Source: Okeania sp. SIO2C9 (GTDB lineage Bacteria; Cyanobacteriota; Cyanobacteriia; Cyanobacteriales; Microcoleaceae). Taken from it: a stretch of DNA of 64,000 nucleotides. Shown here in pieces: positions 46,707 through 55,766 of this stretch (its first letter is position 1; the number at the start of each line of letters is the position of its first letter). The position numbers and the translations under genes were made by a program. Under the pieces are notes generated by a model. The model saw nothing but the letters and a program-made list of their open reading frames with translations. It made no database searches and was not told where the DNA came from. The DNA lies in assembly GCF_010672455.1 (NCBI RefSeq), contig NZ_JAAHGO010000043.1:1-64000 (forward strand), in the 5' to 3' direction.

Positions 46707-47214
46707 TATTCAATCAAGAACGGTTTTAACCAGAGGTAATTATCAATTATCCATGATCAATTATCAATTAATTAAATCTCCCCATTTCCCCATCTCTGCC
46801 AACTATGTAATAAGTATTCAACCGAATTTAATATAACTCCTGTAATTAGAAAATTTTGACCTAGTTTTCCATGATAAATTTTACCGAATAATTAATAATT
46901 AAATAATTAAATAATTAAACAATTCGGGTTAAAAGCCTCCCCTTTCAAGGGGAAAAAAGCGGTCGATCTTCGTAGCTTCCCGAAGGGTGGGATGGCGCAG
47001 GTTTCCTGCGCCATATCCAATCAACCAAGAGAATAAATTTTTTCCTTATTTGTCAATCCTCTCCCTAAAAGGGAGAGGTAATTATCAATTATCCATTCAA
47101 GAAAAGCAGCTTTTGATAATTTTCTGATTGGTTTAGTTATCAAACGCACTATTAATAATCCTCAACCTACAGCTATTTCCAATGCTAATTTTATTTGTTT
47201 ATTGAGCTTAGTAA
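46707..47214. other. Intergenic region with R1 copies
   Basis: A partial R1 end (CGGTTTTAACCAGAGGTAAT at about 46721) and a complete R1 at 46881-47098. No gene seen. Confidence 0.6.
46881..47098 (+). repeat. R1 repeat copy
   Basis: TTACCGAATAATT end, GCCTCCCCTTTCAAGGGG, GCGGTCGATCTTCGTAGC, TGGCGCAGGTTTCCTGCGCC hairpin, AATCAACCAAGAG, then GGGAGAGGTAATTATCAATT. A complete example showing the nested hairpins. Confidence 0.85.
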
Positions 47215-48594
47215 TTATTGGACTAAATTTTCAATTGAATCAATATCGCTAGGCAATTCTTGAGTCAAAACTTCAGCACCATTTGGAGTTACTAAAACAT
47301 CATCCTCAATTCTAATACCTCGAACATCATCAAATTTTTCTAGCTTTTCCCAATTCACAATATCTTGATATTTTTGACGCATTTCTTTGTTATTTAAAAT
47401 ACCTGGTACTTGATAAAAACCAGGTTCAATTGTAACTAACATTCCCGAAATTAATGGACGATTTAATCGTAGAAAACCTAAACCAAAACGACTACTACGC
47501 TCCCGACCTATTTCATATCCAGCTAAATCTCCTAAATCTTCCATGTCGTGAACATCTAAACCTAATAAATGACCGATTCCATGAGGAAAAAATAAAGCAT
47601 GAGCATCCATTTCCACTAAGTCTTCTGCCTGACCTTTTAAAATTCCTAAATTTACTAATCCTTCCGCAATAACTTGAGCTGCTAATAAATGAATATCTAA
47701 ATATTCAACACCAGGTTTTATTTGAGCAATACAAGTATCATGAGCAGCTAAAACTACATCATAAATATCTCGTTGAGTGGGAGAAAATTTACCAGAAACA
47801 GGCCAAGTACGAGTCACATCACTCGCCCAACCTAAATTTGTTTCTGCCCCCACATCTGCTAATAGTAAATCTCCTGTTTGTAGGGGGTGATGATATTGTT
47901 CATTGTGCAAAACTTCTCCATGTACAGTCACAATACTGGAGTAAGCACAAGTCATATTATGGGAGATAATAATACTCTCCATTATGGCTCGGATATTAGA
48001 CTCAAATTTAGCATTTTTTGTAGCTGCCATTCCAGCTTTATGAGCTTCTACAGTTACTGCTACTGCTTGTTTTATTTCTGTTAAAGCTGTGGCATCATGG
48101 CTAAGTCTTAAAGAGATAATAGCCTTTGTTAATTCTAAGTCAATTTCTTTGGGGTTATTAGGTGCAGAAATATCTCTATTCAGAGTTTTAAATTGTGTGG
48201 TTTGAGTAGGAGAATTTTGTACAGAAATAGTCGCAGCATTAGTGGCGCGAGATTTCAATTCTTGCATAGGAAAAGCAGCATCAGCACCAATAATTCCAGC
48301 TAGGCGATCGCGTGTGGGTATTTCTCCATGCCAAAGTAGACTACTCGGTGGTGCATTATCCATAAATAGTTCTAATTTTTCTCCATCTAAATGTATAGCA
48401 GCATCTTCAATAGGTAGTCCAGCAAAATAGAGAAAATGACTGCTAGGACGGAAGGGAAAAGTATTAGCTGGAAAGTTGCGGGGACTACTACTTCCTGACC
48501 AAAGTATGACTGGAAAATTGATTAATTTGGCTAATTTTTTTCGTCGGTTATGGAGTGTTGTTGCTAGAGAAGTTTGTAAGTTAGGAATCTGCAT
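47215..48594 (-). CDS. pepP: Xaa-Pro aminopeptidase (aminopeptidase P)
   Basis: The 459-residue protein is an M24B metallopeptidase that removes an N-terminal residue preceding proline. It has the aminopeptidase P N-terminal domain (about 1-170, RRKKLAKLINFPVILWSGSS and FPFRPSSHFLYFAGLP) and the pita-bread catalytic domain. Metal ligands: LLADVGAETNLGWASDVTRTWP (two Asp, about 245-260), HGIGHLLGLDVHD (His), VTIEPGFY (Glu) and GIRIEDDVLVT (Glu). The length is slightly above the common 435-440. No signal peptide is seen, so it is cytoplasmic. It is a single gene; the first ATG directly precedes the conserved helix. The upstream 680 bp hold a tandem repeat array. Confidence 0.93.
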   Translation of the reverse strand: MQIPNLQTSLATTLHNRRKKLAKLINFPVILWSGSSSPRNFPANTFPFRPSSHFLYFAGLPIEDAAIHLDGEKLELFMDNAPPSSLLWHGEIPTRDRLAGIIGADAAFPMQELKSRATNAATISVQNSPTQTTQFKTLNRDISAPNNPKEIDLELTKAIISLRLSHDATALTEIKQAVAVTVEAHKAGMAATKNAKFESNIRAIMESIIISHNMTCAYSSIVTVHGEVLHNEQYHHPLQTGDLLLADVGAETNLGWASDVTRTWPVSGKFSPTQRDIYDVVLAAHDTCIAQIKPGVEYLDIHLLAAQVIAEGLVNLGILKGQAEDLVEMDAHALFFPHGIGHLLGLDVHDMEDLGDLAGYEIGRERSSRFGLGFLRLNRPLISGMLVTIEPGFYQVPGILNNKEMRQKYQDIVNWEKLEKFDDVRGIRIEDDVLVTPNGAEVLTQELPSDIDSIENLVQ

Positions 48595-48654
48595 GGGAGT
48601 TATTTATATAAAGTAAGAAAGAAGTAAGAAGGAAGAAGGAAGAAGGATATAAAT

Positions 48655-49330
48655 CAAATTTTTCTAGTTTCCTTTTTGCGGTATTATTTTTGATGATGGG
48701 TATCACAAATGATAAAGAATTTGAAAAAATATCTAATTTACTATTGTACCAGCTTCAAAAGGAATCAGGAAGAATAAATTAAGAGAAAGCCAAGAATGAT
48801 ATAAATAAATAGTTTTTAGGATGACAGAGAAATCAATTATTGGCAAAATTTTCTAATTTCCTTTTTGCAGTGTGATTTTTGATGATGGGTATCACAAATG
48901 ATAGATAATTTGAAAAAATATCTAATTTACTATTGTACCAGCTTCAAAAGGAATCAGGAAGAATAAATTAAGAGAAAGCCAAGAATGATATAAATAAATA
49001 GTTTTTAGGATGACAGAGAAATCAATTATTGGCAAAATTTTCTAATTTCCTTTTTGCAGTGTGATTTTTGATGATGGGTATCACAAATGATAGATAATTT
49101 GAAAAAATATCTAATTTACTATTGTACCAGCTTCAAAAGGAATCAGGAAGAATAAATTAAGAGAAAGCCAAGAATGATATAAATAAATAGTTTTTAGGAT
49201 GACAGAGAAGTCAATTTTCGGCAAAAGTTTCTAGTTTCCTTTTTGCAGTGTGATTTTTGATGATGGGTATCACAAATGATAGATAATTTGAAAAAATATC
49301 TAATTTATTATTGTAGCAGCTTCAAAATTT
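48655..49330. repeat. Four tandem 189-bp units
   Basis: TGATGATGGGTATCACAAAT lies at 48691, 48880, 49069 and 49258, a period of exactly 189 bp. Units 2 and 3 are nearly identical; units 1 and 4 differ at a few positions and the array is incomplete at both ends. No coding content. It fills the divergent gap between pepP and the lactonase gene. Confidence 0.9.
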
Positions 49331-49583
49331 ACTATATTACTGGACTGACACAGGGGGATGGGGCGGGTTTATCTAAATTTAACGTTCAGCAAGCATTATA
49401 TCCTTGGGGTGGGGGCGGGTTAATAAGATAATTTGTAACACCATTAATTTAACGCGGAACCCGCCCCTACTATTGCAACTTTTTAGGCGTTTCACGCCAC
49501 TACATTATTACTAGGAAAGGTCAATTATCTGATATTTCCCCCTAGTCAATATAGGAAAAAGCAAAATCAACTAGAAATCAAAA
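49331..49583. promoter_or_regulatory. Upstream region of the SMP-30-type gene with G-rich repeats
   Basis: GGGGGATGGGGCGGGTTTAT, GGGGTGGGGGCGGGTTAATA and AACGCGGAACCCGCCCCTAC make this the most GC-rich short patch nearby, with inverted GGGGCGGGTT/AACCCGCCCC. No gene is seen. Any regulatory role is a guess. Confidence 0.35.
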
Positions 49584-50618
49584 ATGTCAATTATAAAAAA
49601 TTTGATGATTACATCAATGTGTTTGTTAACAACAGTAGTTACTATACTGAATGATAGTATATCTGAAGCTAAAAATAATAATAATCTTGTCTATCAAAAT
49701 AATTATTTCCAATTAGCTGAAGCTAACTCAGCCGAAAATTTACAGGATATTATTGGGAAAGATGCACAAGTAGAAAAAGTAGTAGAAGGTTTCAAATTTA
49801 TCGAGGGACCTGTCTGGCATCCTGACGGTTTTTTGCTATTTAGCGATATTCCAGAAAATACAATTTATCAATGGCAACCTAATCAAGAAGTCAAAGTATT
49901 TCGTCGTCCTTCCGGGAAAGCTAATGGTAATACACTTGATTTACAAGGAAGATTAATTACTGGCGAACATAATAATCGTCGGGTGTCGAGAACTGAAAAA
50001 GATGGCAAAATAATTACACTTGCTGATAAATATAACGGTAAAAGTATGAATAGTCCGAATGATTTAGTTGTCAAATCAGATGGCAGTATTTATTTTACCG
50101 ATCCTCCCTATGGAATTAAATCAGAACAGGAAGAATTAGGTTTTTATGGTGTTTATAAGATTGCACCAGATGGTCAATTAACTTTATTAGTTGATGATTT
50201 TACTCGCCCTAATGGTATTGCTTTATCACCTGATGAAACTAAACTTTATGTTAATGATTCTGAAAAAGGTCATATTCGTGTTTTTGATGTTAAGTCCGAT
50301 GGAACTCTAGAAAATGGAATGATTTTTGCTGAGTTAAAAGACTCAAATAAACGAGGTGTACCTGATGGAATGAAAGTAGATTTACAAGGAAATGTTTATA
50401 GCACTGGACCGGGAGGAGTTTGGGTTTTTGCTCCATCAGGAAAGTTATTAGGAATTATTGCCGTACCAGAAAAAGTTGCTAATTTAGCATGGGGAAATAA
50501 TGACTATAAAACTCTTTATTTAACAGCTAGTAAAAGCCTCTATCGAATTACTCTTAAAGTTGCAGGAGTTAGACCCTTTCAGGGAATTAAAAAGTTAGAA
50601 GTCAAAAGTAAAAAGTAA
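49584..50618 (+). CDS. SMP-30/gluconolactonase-family protein with signal peptide
   Basis: The 344-residue protein starts with a signal peptide (MSIIKNLMITSMCLLTTVVTIL, cleavage probably near residue 30), so it is exported to the periplasm or outside. The rest is a six-bladed beta-propeller of the SMP-30/LRE family: GFKFIEGPVWHPDGFLLFSD (metal-binding Glu in EGPVW), SPNDLVVKSDGSIYFTDPPY (Asn/Asp ligand region), LSPDETKLYVNDSEKG (Asp ligand). Such enzymes hydrolyse lactones such as gluconolactone with a divalent metal; the true substrate here is unknown. Length is typical for exported members. It is alone on its strand with 600 bp of repeats downstream. Confidence 0.9.
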   Translation: MSIIKNLMITSMCLLTTVVTILNDSISEAKNNNNLVYQNNYFQLAEANSAENLQDIIGKDAQVEKVVEGFKFIEGPVWHPDGFLLFSDIPENTIYQWQPNQEVKVFRRPSGKANGNTLDLQGRLITGEHNNRRVSRTEKDGKIITLADKYNGKSMNSPNDLVVKSDGSIYFTDPPYGIKSEQEELGFYGVYKIAPDGQLTLLVDDFTRPNGIALSPDETKLYVNDSEKGHIRVFDVKSDGTLENGMIFAELKDSNKRGVPDGMKVDLQGNVYSTGPGGVWVFAPSGKLLGIIAVPEKVANLAWGNNDYKTLYLTASKSLYRITLKVAGVRPFQGIKKLEVKSKK

Positions 50619-50823
50619 GATTTTACAGGCTCAAAACTTTGAAACTACAGTAATTTCAGGAGATTATTTCAAATCTTATAGGATAAAACTATTTGTGACA
50701 TCTCTAAAGTGAATTGGTATTAAACTTGGTGGAAGAAGGAAAAAGACGTTTCATTATCTAGGCAATTAGTTATAGCAGTCGCCACTATAGTTAGGACATC
50801 GGGTAATTATGATGATTTATGAC

Positions 50824-50840
50824 GCGAGCAAGATGCTCGC
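50824..50840. repeat. Isolated REP hairpin
   Basis: GCGAGCAAGATGCTCGC, identical to the REPs around the RAYT gene 26 kb away, followed by the same AC. It is evidence that the sequence is dispersed and not confined to the array. Confidence 0.85.
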
Positions 50841-50927
50841 ACTAATTGTCAAATATCAACCTGGCAGTTGCTATATCTAGCACAGAGGGAATAATCTTAT
50901 GTTTTATGATACCAATTCATAAGTATT

Positions 50928-51066
50928 AGAGCTGATTTATAAAGTAAATATTAAGAGGGTAAATGCTTTACAGTGTAAGGGTTTGAGACTATCTAAGTCC
51001 CAAGGGCATAATTTTTGGTAAACCCATGCTAGAAAGGAGTTTCAACTCAGTTTACAAATCAGCTCT
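50928..51066. mobile_element. R3 MITE
   Basis: A 139-bp element with inverted ends AGAGCTGATTTATAAAG and TTTACAAATCAGCTCT, partner of 39172-39309. Confidence 0.8.
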
Positions 51067-51252
51067 TAATGCTATACTTAAACCATTTCTGAATAGTAAT
51101 GCTATATTTGATTACTATATCCCCTTAGAAAAATTAAATATTCACAGCCAGATTAATGTTAAATAGACATCTGGTGATCATCAAAAATAAAATAAATTGT
51201 ACAGAAATTATCAATTATTTCCCCCCTACTTCCTACTCTTTCTTTTTTAGAG

Positions 51253-52143
51253 ATGTTAAATAATTATCTATCTAAAACATCATATCAAGCAGTATTTCTT
51301 GGCTATAACTTTTTACCAAGAATTACTAGGAAAATATGGTCAAATTCTGCTGCTGAAATTGTGGCATTTTTCAACAACTATAGTATTCATAAACAGATTA
51401 CATATTTGACTGTCAATAACTACGATTTAAAATTAGATATTTATCAGTCTCTCAAAAACAAACCTCACCCAGTAGTTATTTTTATTCACGGTGGGGGATG
51501 GGTAGACCGCCCAAAACAAGTGGAACTATTTTTTTTATTGCCATATTTGAAAATGGGTTTTTCTGTTGTGAATGTGGGGTATCGTTTGGCAGCACAGTCC
51601 TTAGCACCCGCAGCAGTAACAGACTGTCAGTCTGCTTTACGTTGGACGATAAAAAATGCCCAGAAGTACAATTTCGACCCTGAAAAAATCATTATCAGTG
51701 GCTATTCTGCTGGAGGCCATTTAGCTATGACAACTGCTATGTTACCTACTTCTGCTGATGAAGGATTGAAAGTAGCTGCGGTCGTCAATTGGTATGGCAT
51801 TACAGATGTTAAAGATTTACTTGAGGGACCTAATGTTCAAGATTATGCTCTGGAGTGGATGGGCAACCAGAGCGATCGCTTGGAAATTGCCGAAGGTATT
51901 TCTCCTATTAATTATGTACATTCTGAACTTCCACCAATTTTTACTGTTCACGGCGATGCTGACTTAAGTGTCCCATATAATCATGCTGTGAAATTTCACG
52001 AAGCACTTAATCAAGCTAATGTACCGAATCAATTATTAACTATTTCAGGTGGTGGACATGGAGGATTTAGTTATAGTCAAAATCTGAAAGTTTATGAAAA
52101 TATTGAGGATTTTTTCATAAAAAATGATTTATGGGGTGATTAA
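51253..52143 (+). CDS. Alpha/beta hydrolase (BD-FAE/esterase-lipase type)
   Basis: The 296-residue protein is a carboxylesterase-like alpha/beta hydrolase. HPVVIFIHGGGWVDRP (about 76-91) is the oxyanion-hole HGGGW; IIISGYSAGGHLAMTTA (about 150-166) holds the nucleophile Ser in GxSxG; PPIFTVHGDADLSVPYNHA supplies the acid Asp and ISGGGHGGFSYS the catalytic His (about 264). KLDIYQSLKN before the first motif and the SINYVHSELPP segment are typical of the hormone-sensitive-lipase/BD-FAE group. No clear signal peptide, although residues 1-25 are moderately hydrophobic. The natural substrate is unknown. It is 634 bp downstream of the lactonase on the same strand, probably a separate unit. Confidence 0.9.
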   Translation: MLNNYLSKTSYQAVFLGYNFLPRITRKIWSNSAAEIVAFFNNYSIHKQITYLTVNNYDLKLDIYQSLKNKPHPVVIFIHGGGWVDRPKQVELFFLLPYLKMGFSVVNVGYRLAAQSLAPAAVTDCQSALRWTIKNAQKYNFDPEKIIISGYSAGGHLAMTTAMLPTSADEGLKVAAVVNWYGITDVKDLLEGPNVQDYALEWMGNQSDRLEIAEGISPINYVHSELPPIFTVHGDADLSVPYNHAVKFHEALNQANVPNQLLTISGGGHGGFSYSQNLKVYENIEDFFIKNDLWGD

Positions 52144-52494
52144 CAATTAGGTGGTCATGAATATTCATGGTAGAGGCCAGATTGAGAGTTTTTAGCAACT
52201 TCCAATTCTTAATTACCAATTAATATTTTTGTAAGCATTCAGCCGTCAGCTATCAGCTATTGCTTTTAGTTTTAGATAAAAGCTTTAATAGGAATGAAAT
52301 ATGTTTGCTTCCGCATTCCGCACCGAAAGAAAAAAGTTATCAGATAACCTTAGTAAGTAATTACCTTCAAAAGCTGATAGCTGACTGCTAATAGCTGAAT
52401 GCTTACGTATTTTTTACCATTAATTCCGATTTAATTTTGGGCTGAAGGTATCATTGTATATGATGTCCACTGTTACGTTATCTAAATGTTGGCA
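52144..52494. other. Intergenic region with an R5 element
   Basis: An R5 copy fills 52231-52406. The remaining sequence shows no coding signal. Confidence 0.6.
52231..52406. mobile_element. R5 MITE, clean copy
   Basis: A 176-bp element with exact 13-bp inverted ends GTAAGCATTCAGC and GCTGAATGCTTAC. Interior includes ATTGCTTTTAGTTTTAGATA, shared with 5602-5795. Confidence 0.85.
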
Positions 52495-53830
52495 TTTATA
52501 CCCGCGCTCTCCTGTAAGGGAGCGTCGTATGGGAATGCCAATCAACCTTGCGCTTTCACAAACAATCTGTTAAAATGTAAATGTTGAAGGGTAAACAGTA
52601 TATGGTCGAAAAAGCGTACAGATTTAGATTCTACCCAAATACCGAACAGGAAAACTTGCTGCGGAGAACTTTGGGCTGTGTACGCTTGATATATAATAAA
52701 GCATTGGCAGTAAGGACTCAAGCTTGGTATGAGAATAAAGAGCGAGTAGGATATGCTCAAACCTCAGCTATGCTTACTTCGTGGAAAAAACGAGATGACT
52801 TAAATTTCCTCACAGAAGTAAGCAGTGTACCATTACAACAAGGCTTGAGACATCTACAAACAGCTTTCACTAACTTTTTTAGTGGACTTACCAAATATCC
52901 CAACTTTAAGAAAAAGCGTAATGGTGGTAGTCCTGAGTTCACAAAGTCCGCATTTAAGTGGAAAGATGGTCAAGTATATTTGGCTAAATGTTCTGAACCG
53001 TTACCTATTAGATGGAGTAGGCAACTGCCCCAAAACTGTGTACCAAGTACAATTACCGTAAAACTTGACCCTTCTGGTAGATGGTCAGTGTCCCTTAGAG
53101 TCAATGACCCTAGAGACTTGAGGCTTAAACCAGTAACCAAGCAAGTTGGTATTGATTTAGGAATTACCAGTTTAGTTACTACCAGTGATGGAGAAACATT
53201 CGCTAACCCAAAGAATCTCAACAAATTACACAAAAAACTGAGGTTAGCTCAGAAGTCTTTATCTAGGAAAACCTTTGGGTCAAACAACTACCAAAAAGCT
53301 AGGCTTAAAGTAGCTAGGATACACGCAAAAATTAAAGATTCAAGGCTTGACTATACTCATAAGCTAACGACTCAACTAATCAGAGAAAATCAAACTGTTG
53401 TAGTTGAGGATTTAGCCGTAAAGAATATGGTCAAAAACCATAAGTTAGCAAAAGCAATAAATGATGCCAACTGGTCTGAATTAGTCAGGCAATTAGAGTA
53501 CAAAGCTGATTGGTATGGACGGGAATTAATCAAGATTGATAGATACTTTCCCAGTTCTAAGCGTTGTTCTAATTGTGGTTACATAGTAGAAAAATTACCT
53601 TTAAATATTAGAGAGTGGGATTGCCCAGAATGTGGTGTTCACCATGACAGGGATATAAACGCAAGTATCAATATTTTGGCTGCGGGACTCGCAGTGTCAG
53701 TCTGTGGAGCGACCGTAAGACCATCTGAGAGTAAATCTCGGAAGGCGGGTGCTAAGAAACAGAAAGTTTCTAGCAGTGATGCTAGGGAATCCCGCGCTGT
53801 CTCGTGAGAGCAGCGTCGGGAGGATGTCAA
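52495..53830 (+). mobile_element. IS200/IS605-group element with intact solo tnpB
   Basis: A left hairpin (CGCTCTCC..GGGAGCG, 52505-52524) and a right-end block (GGGAATCCCGCGCTG to GATGTCAA, 53782-53830) bracket a full tnpB. No tnpA is present. The left limit is approximate. Confidence 0.8.
52602..53807 (+). CDS. tnpB: TnpB, RNA-guided endonuclease of an IS200/IS605-group element
   Basis: The 401-residue protein is a complete TnpB. N-terminal HTH/WED part: MVEKAYRFRFYPNTEQENLL, LGCVRLIYNKALA, KKRDDLNFLTEVSSVPLQQG. RuvC-like catalytic residues all present: GIDLGITSLVTT (Asp), VVVEDLAVKNM (Glu), HHDRDINASINIL (Asp), with zinc finger CSNCGY..CPECG. It would cut DNA guided by an omega RNA made from its own 3' end. 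I place the start at the ATG at 52602 (MVEKAYRF, the usual first residues) with GAAGG 12 bases upstream; an ATG at 52581 would add MLKGKQY. The Ser/Lys-rich tail overlaps the transposon end. It looks like the only intact tnpB in the window. Confidence 0.92.
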   Translation: MVEKAYRFRFYPNTEQENLLRRTLGCVRLIYNKALAVRTQAWYENKERVGYAQTSAMLTSWKKRDDLNFLTEVSSVPLQQGLRHLQTAFTNFFSGLTKYPNFKKKRNGGSPEFTKSAFKWKDGQVYLAKCSEPLPIRWSRQLPQNCVPSTITVKLDPSGRWSVSLRVNDPRDLRLKPVTKQVGIDLGITSLVTTSDGETFANPKNLNKLHKKLRLAQKSLSRKTFGSNNYQKARLKVARIHAKIKDSRLDYTHKLTTQLIRENQTVVVEDLAVKNMVKNHKLAKAINDANWSELVRQLEYKADWYGRELIKIDRYFPSSKRCSNCGYIVEKLPLNIREWDCPECGVHHDRDINASINILAAGLAVSVCGATVRPSESKSRKAGAKKQKVSSSDARESRAVS

Positions 53831-53832
53831 TT
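53700..53832 (+). ncRNA. Putative omega RNA / transposon right end
   Basis: By analogy with studied TnpB loci, the guide RNA spans the 3' end of tnpB and the right end. Here GGGAATCCCGCGCTG and CAGCGTCGGGAGGATGTCAA form a stem ending at the predicted cleavage site; the guide would start at about 53831. Inferred from position and structure only. Confidence 0.45.
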
Positions 53833-54194
53833 GGTTATCATGGAACACGACTACAAGAGTTGTGGAAAACTGGAGAAATTTATAATTTTTTGATTCATTC
53901 CACCCTGGGAAATTGGTTATTTGGGGTTATGAGTTAAGTGTGGGGAGATGGGGAGATGGGGAGATAGGGAGATGGGGAGATGGTGAATATGGAGGGAAAA
54001 TTTCTACCTTTTTCTCCTATTCTATTTCTCTAGCTCAATTAATAAAGCTTTCATCACTCACTAAAAGCAATAGCTGATAGCTGATAACGTAGTTCCTCCG
54101 ATAGGAGGCTAGCTGATGGCTGTTTGCGCAGCAGTCCGCAGGAAATGTTTACTTTGATATAATTTCTCTAGTCAAACAAAATAATTAATTAGTA
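53833..54194. other. Intergenic region, low complexity
   Basis: GGGGAGATG nonamers at 53942-53983 and an R5-type fragment (AGCTGATAGCTGATAACG, TTTGCGCAGCAGTCCGCAGG) at about 54070-54150. No gene. Confidence 0.6.
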
Positions 54195-54983
54195 ATGAAT
54201 CTACAAGAACAAAATTGGACTAACCTATTCGGAAATCATACCCCAGAAGGAACAGCTTGGTATGGTATTTGGACTAGATATTCTCTAGAATTAGAAGTTA
54301 TAAAATCTTTTCAAGGTATCAGAAAATTCTCAACTAATCAGGATAAAACAGTAATTACTCACCACAATAGTTACACTTATGCTGATGGCAGTACGGAAGA
54401 AAAACAATGGCAAATTGAGAAAGAAATTGCTAATCAACCAGATGGAATGATTCATCCGGCATTTGAATCAATGAGGACATTATCTTTCAGTAAAGAAGCC
54501 AAAACTTGGATGTGTCTACAATTAAAAATAGGGAATCGTTTTGGTTGTGAATTATTTTTCCAACATCAAAATTTTCGGACTAGCGTTGTTTCTATGTATG
54601 GAGAAAATGGTGAGTTAGCAGGGTTTACACAAATTCGCGAACATCTTAATAGTTATCCCGACCAAAAACCAGGGGTAGAATTAAAAAATATATCGGGAAA
54701 TTGGGTGGGGCAAAAACAGTCTATGAATCCTGATTTACAAATTTCTCAAGAACCAGAACTTACAGAACTTGAGTTAGATCCAACTGCAGGTAAAAATCAA
54801 ACATTTTTTCTGCCTGATGGTATAGTTATAAATGTTCCAGAAAAGGTAAACATAGGAGAAGAGTTTGAACTGGTAGGAGGTAAGATGATGATAGAAAATA
54901 AGTATAAACGAATGACTATTAAATATGATAAATATGGCAAATTTATTCAGTTGATTTCTGAAGTATTTGACCGGAAAGATTAA
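54195..54983 (+). CDS. DUF3598-family protein
   Basis: The 262-residue protein belongs to a cyanobacterial family with a lipocalin-like beta-barrel. MNLQEQNWTNLFGNHTPEGTAWYGIWTRYS is its typical start (short N-terminal helix then the first strand with WxGxW). Later strands: VITHHNSYTYADGSTEEKQW, GMIHPAFESMRTLSFS, CELFFQHQNFRTSVVSMYGE. The C-terminal domain has LPDGIVINVPEKVNIGEEFE. No signal peptide is seen. The biochemical function is unknown; the fold suggests binding of a small hydrophobic ligand, which is inference. It is a single gene, followed by CAGTTAT heptamer repeats and an R1 copy. Confidence 0.85.
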   Translation: MNLQEQNWTNLFGNHTPEGTAWYGIWTRYSLELEVIKSFQGIRKFSTNQDKTVITHHNSYTYADGSTEEKQWQIEKEIANQPDGMIHPAFESMRTLSFSKEAKTWMCLQLKIGNRFGCELFFQHQNFRTSVVSMYGENGELAGFTQIREHLNSYPDQKPGVELKNISGNWVGQKQSMNPDLQISQEPELTELELDPTAGKNQTFFLPDGIVINVPEKVNIGEEFELVGGKMMIENKYKRMTIKYDKYGKFIQLISEVFDRKD

Positions 54984-55766
54984 ACTTGAAAAATGATGAG
55001 AGGTCATTTCAGTTATCAGTTATCAGTTATCAGTTATCAGTTATCAGTTATCAGTACCTCTGCTGCCCCATTTAAACCCAGTTTCTTATAACACTCGCAA
55101 GCAAACGGATTTGATATTATTTCTAGCCCAGTAGTGGACTGTTTCAGCTAAAATAGTGCATTAGATTTGCCATTGTAGCTAGAGGAAGTTATCTCTTAAA
55201 AATTTCCTATTGCAACATTTAAGTTGTGTCAGTCCAGTAGGGTGCGTTAGCGGAACAAAGTGGAGCTTCATTAATGGATATGGATCATGGATAATGGATA
55301 ATTACCTCTGGTTAAAACCGTTACGGAATTGAATATAAGGAATATTGTCTTTTCTCTTGGTCGATTGGATATGGCGCAGGTTTCCTCGCCATCCCACCCA
55401 ACGGAGAAGCTCCGAAGATCGACCGCTTTTTCCCCGATCAAGGGGAGGCTTCAAGGCGCGAATTATTTAATTATTAATTATTAATTATTAATTATTAATT
55501 CTTCGGTAATATCATGTCCGGATAATTAGTGATAAAAAAATTTTCTCCTATTCTTCTTTCTTCTTTCCCCTTCATTTCCTCTTCTTTCTTCTTCTTCCCT
55601 CCTGACTCCTGACTCCTGACTCCTATCTCGTGATTTATAACTATTTAATCGGAAATAATATAACGCACAATTTTTGATGTTGCCTGGTGCGTTACGCTAT
55701 CGCTAACAGCACCCTACAGCACTAAAGAATTAAGATTAATATCATACACTAATTCAGCAACGCCAG
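54984..55766. other. Intergenic region with heptamers, R1 and R4 sequence
   Basis: CAGTTAT heptamers lie at 55009-55055, an R4-type end (CGGATTTGATAT) at 55106-55117, R1 at 55267-55509 and an R4-type left end at 55509. ACTCCTG heptamers follow at about 55600-55625. TTAAGATTAATATCATACAC and GCAACGCCA precede the response-regulator start. No gene. Confidence 0.6.
55267..55509 (-). repeat. R1 repeat copy
   Basis: Full-length, long variant: TTCATTAATGGATA end, TTACCTCTGGTTAAAACCG, TCTCTTGGTCGATTGGATAT, GGTTTCCTCGCCATCC, AAGATCGACCGC, GGGGAGGCTTCAAGGCGCG, TTCGGTAA end. Very similar to 56972-57187. Confidence 0.85.

Larger units (their letters stand above)
50619..51252. other. Intergenic region with REP and R3 elements
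   Basis: Holds one isolated REP (50824-50840) and one R3 copy (50928-51066). No coding sequence recognised. Confidence 0.6.

Noticed and set aside
47454-48430. Plus-strand frames of 60-72 codons
   Set aside because: Opposite the M24 peptidase gene; shadows.
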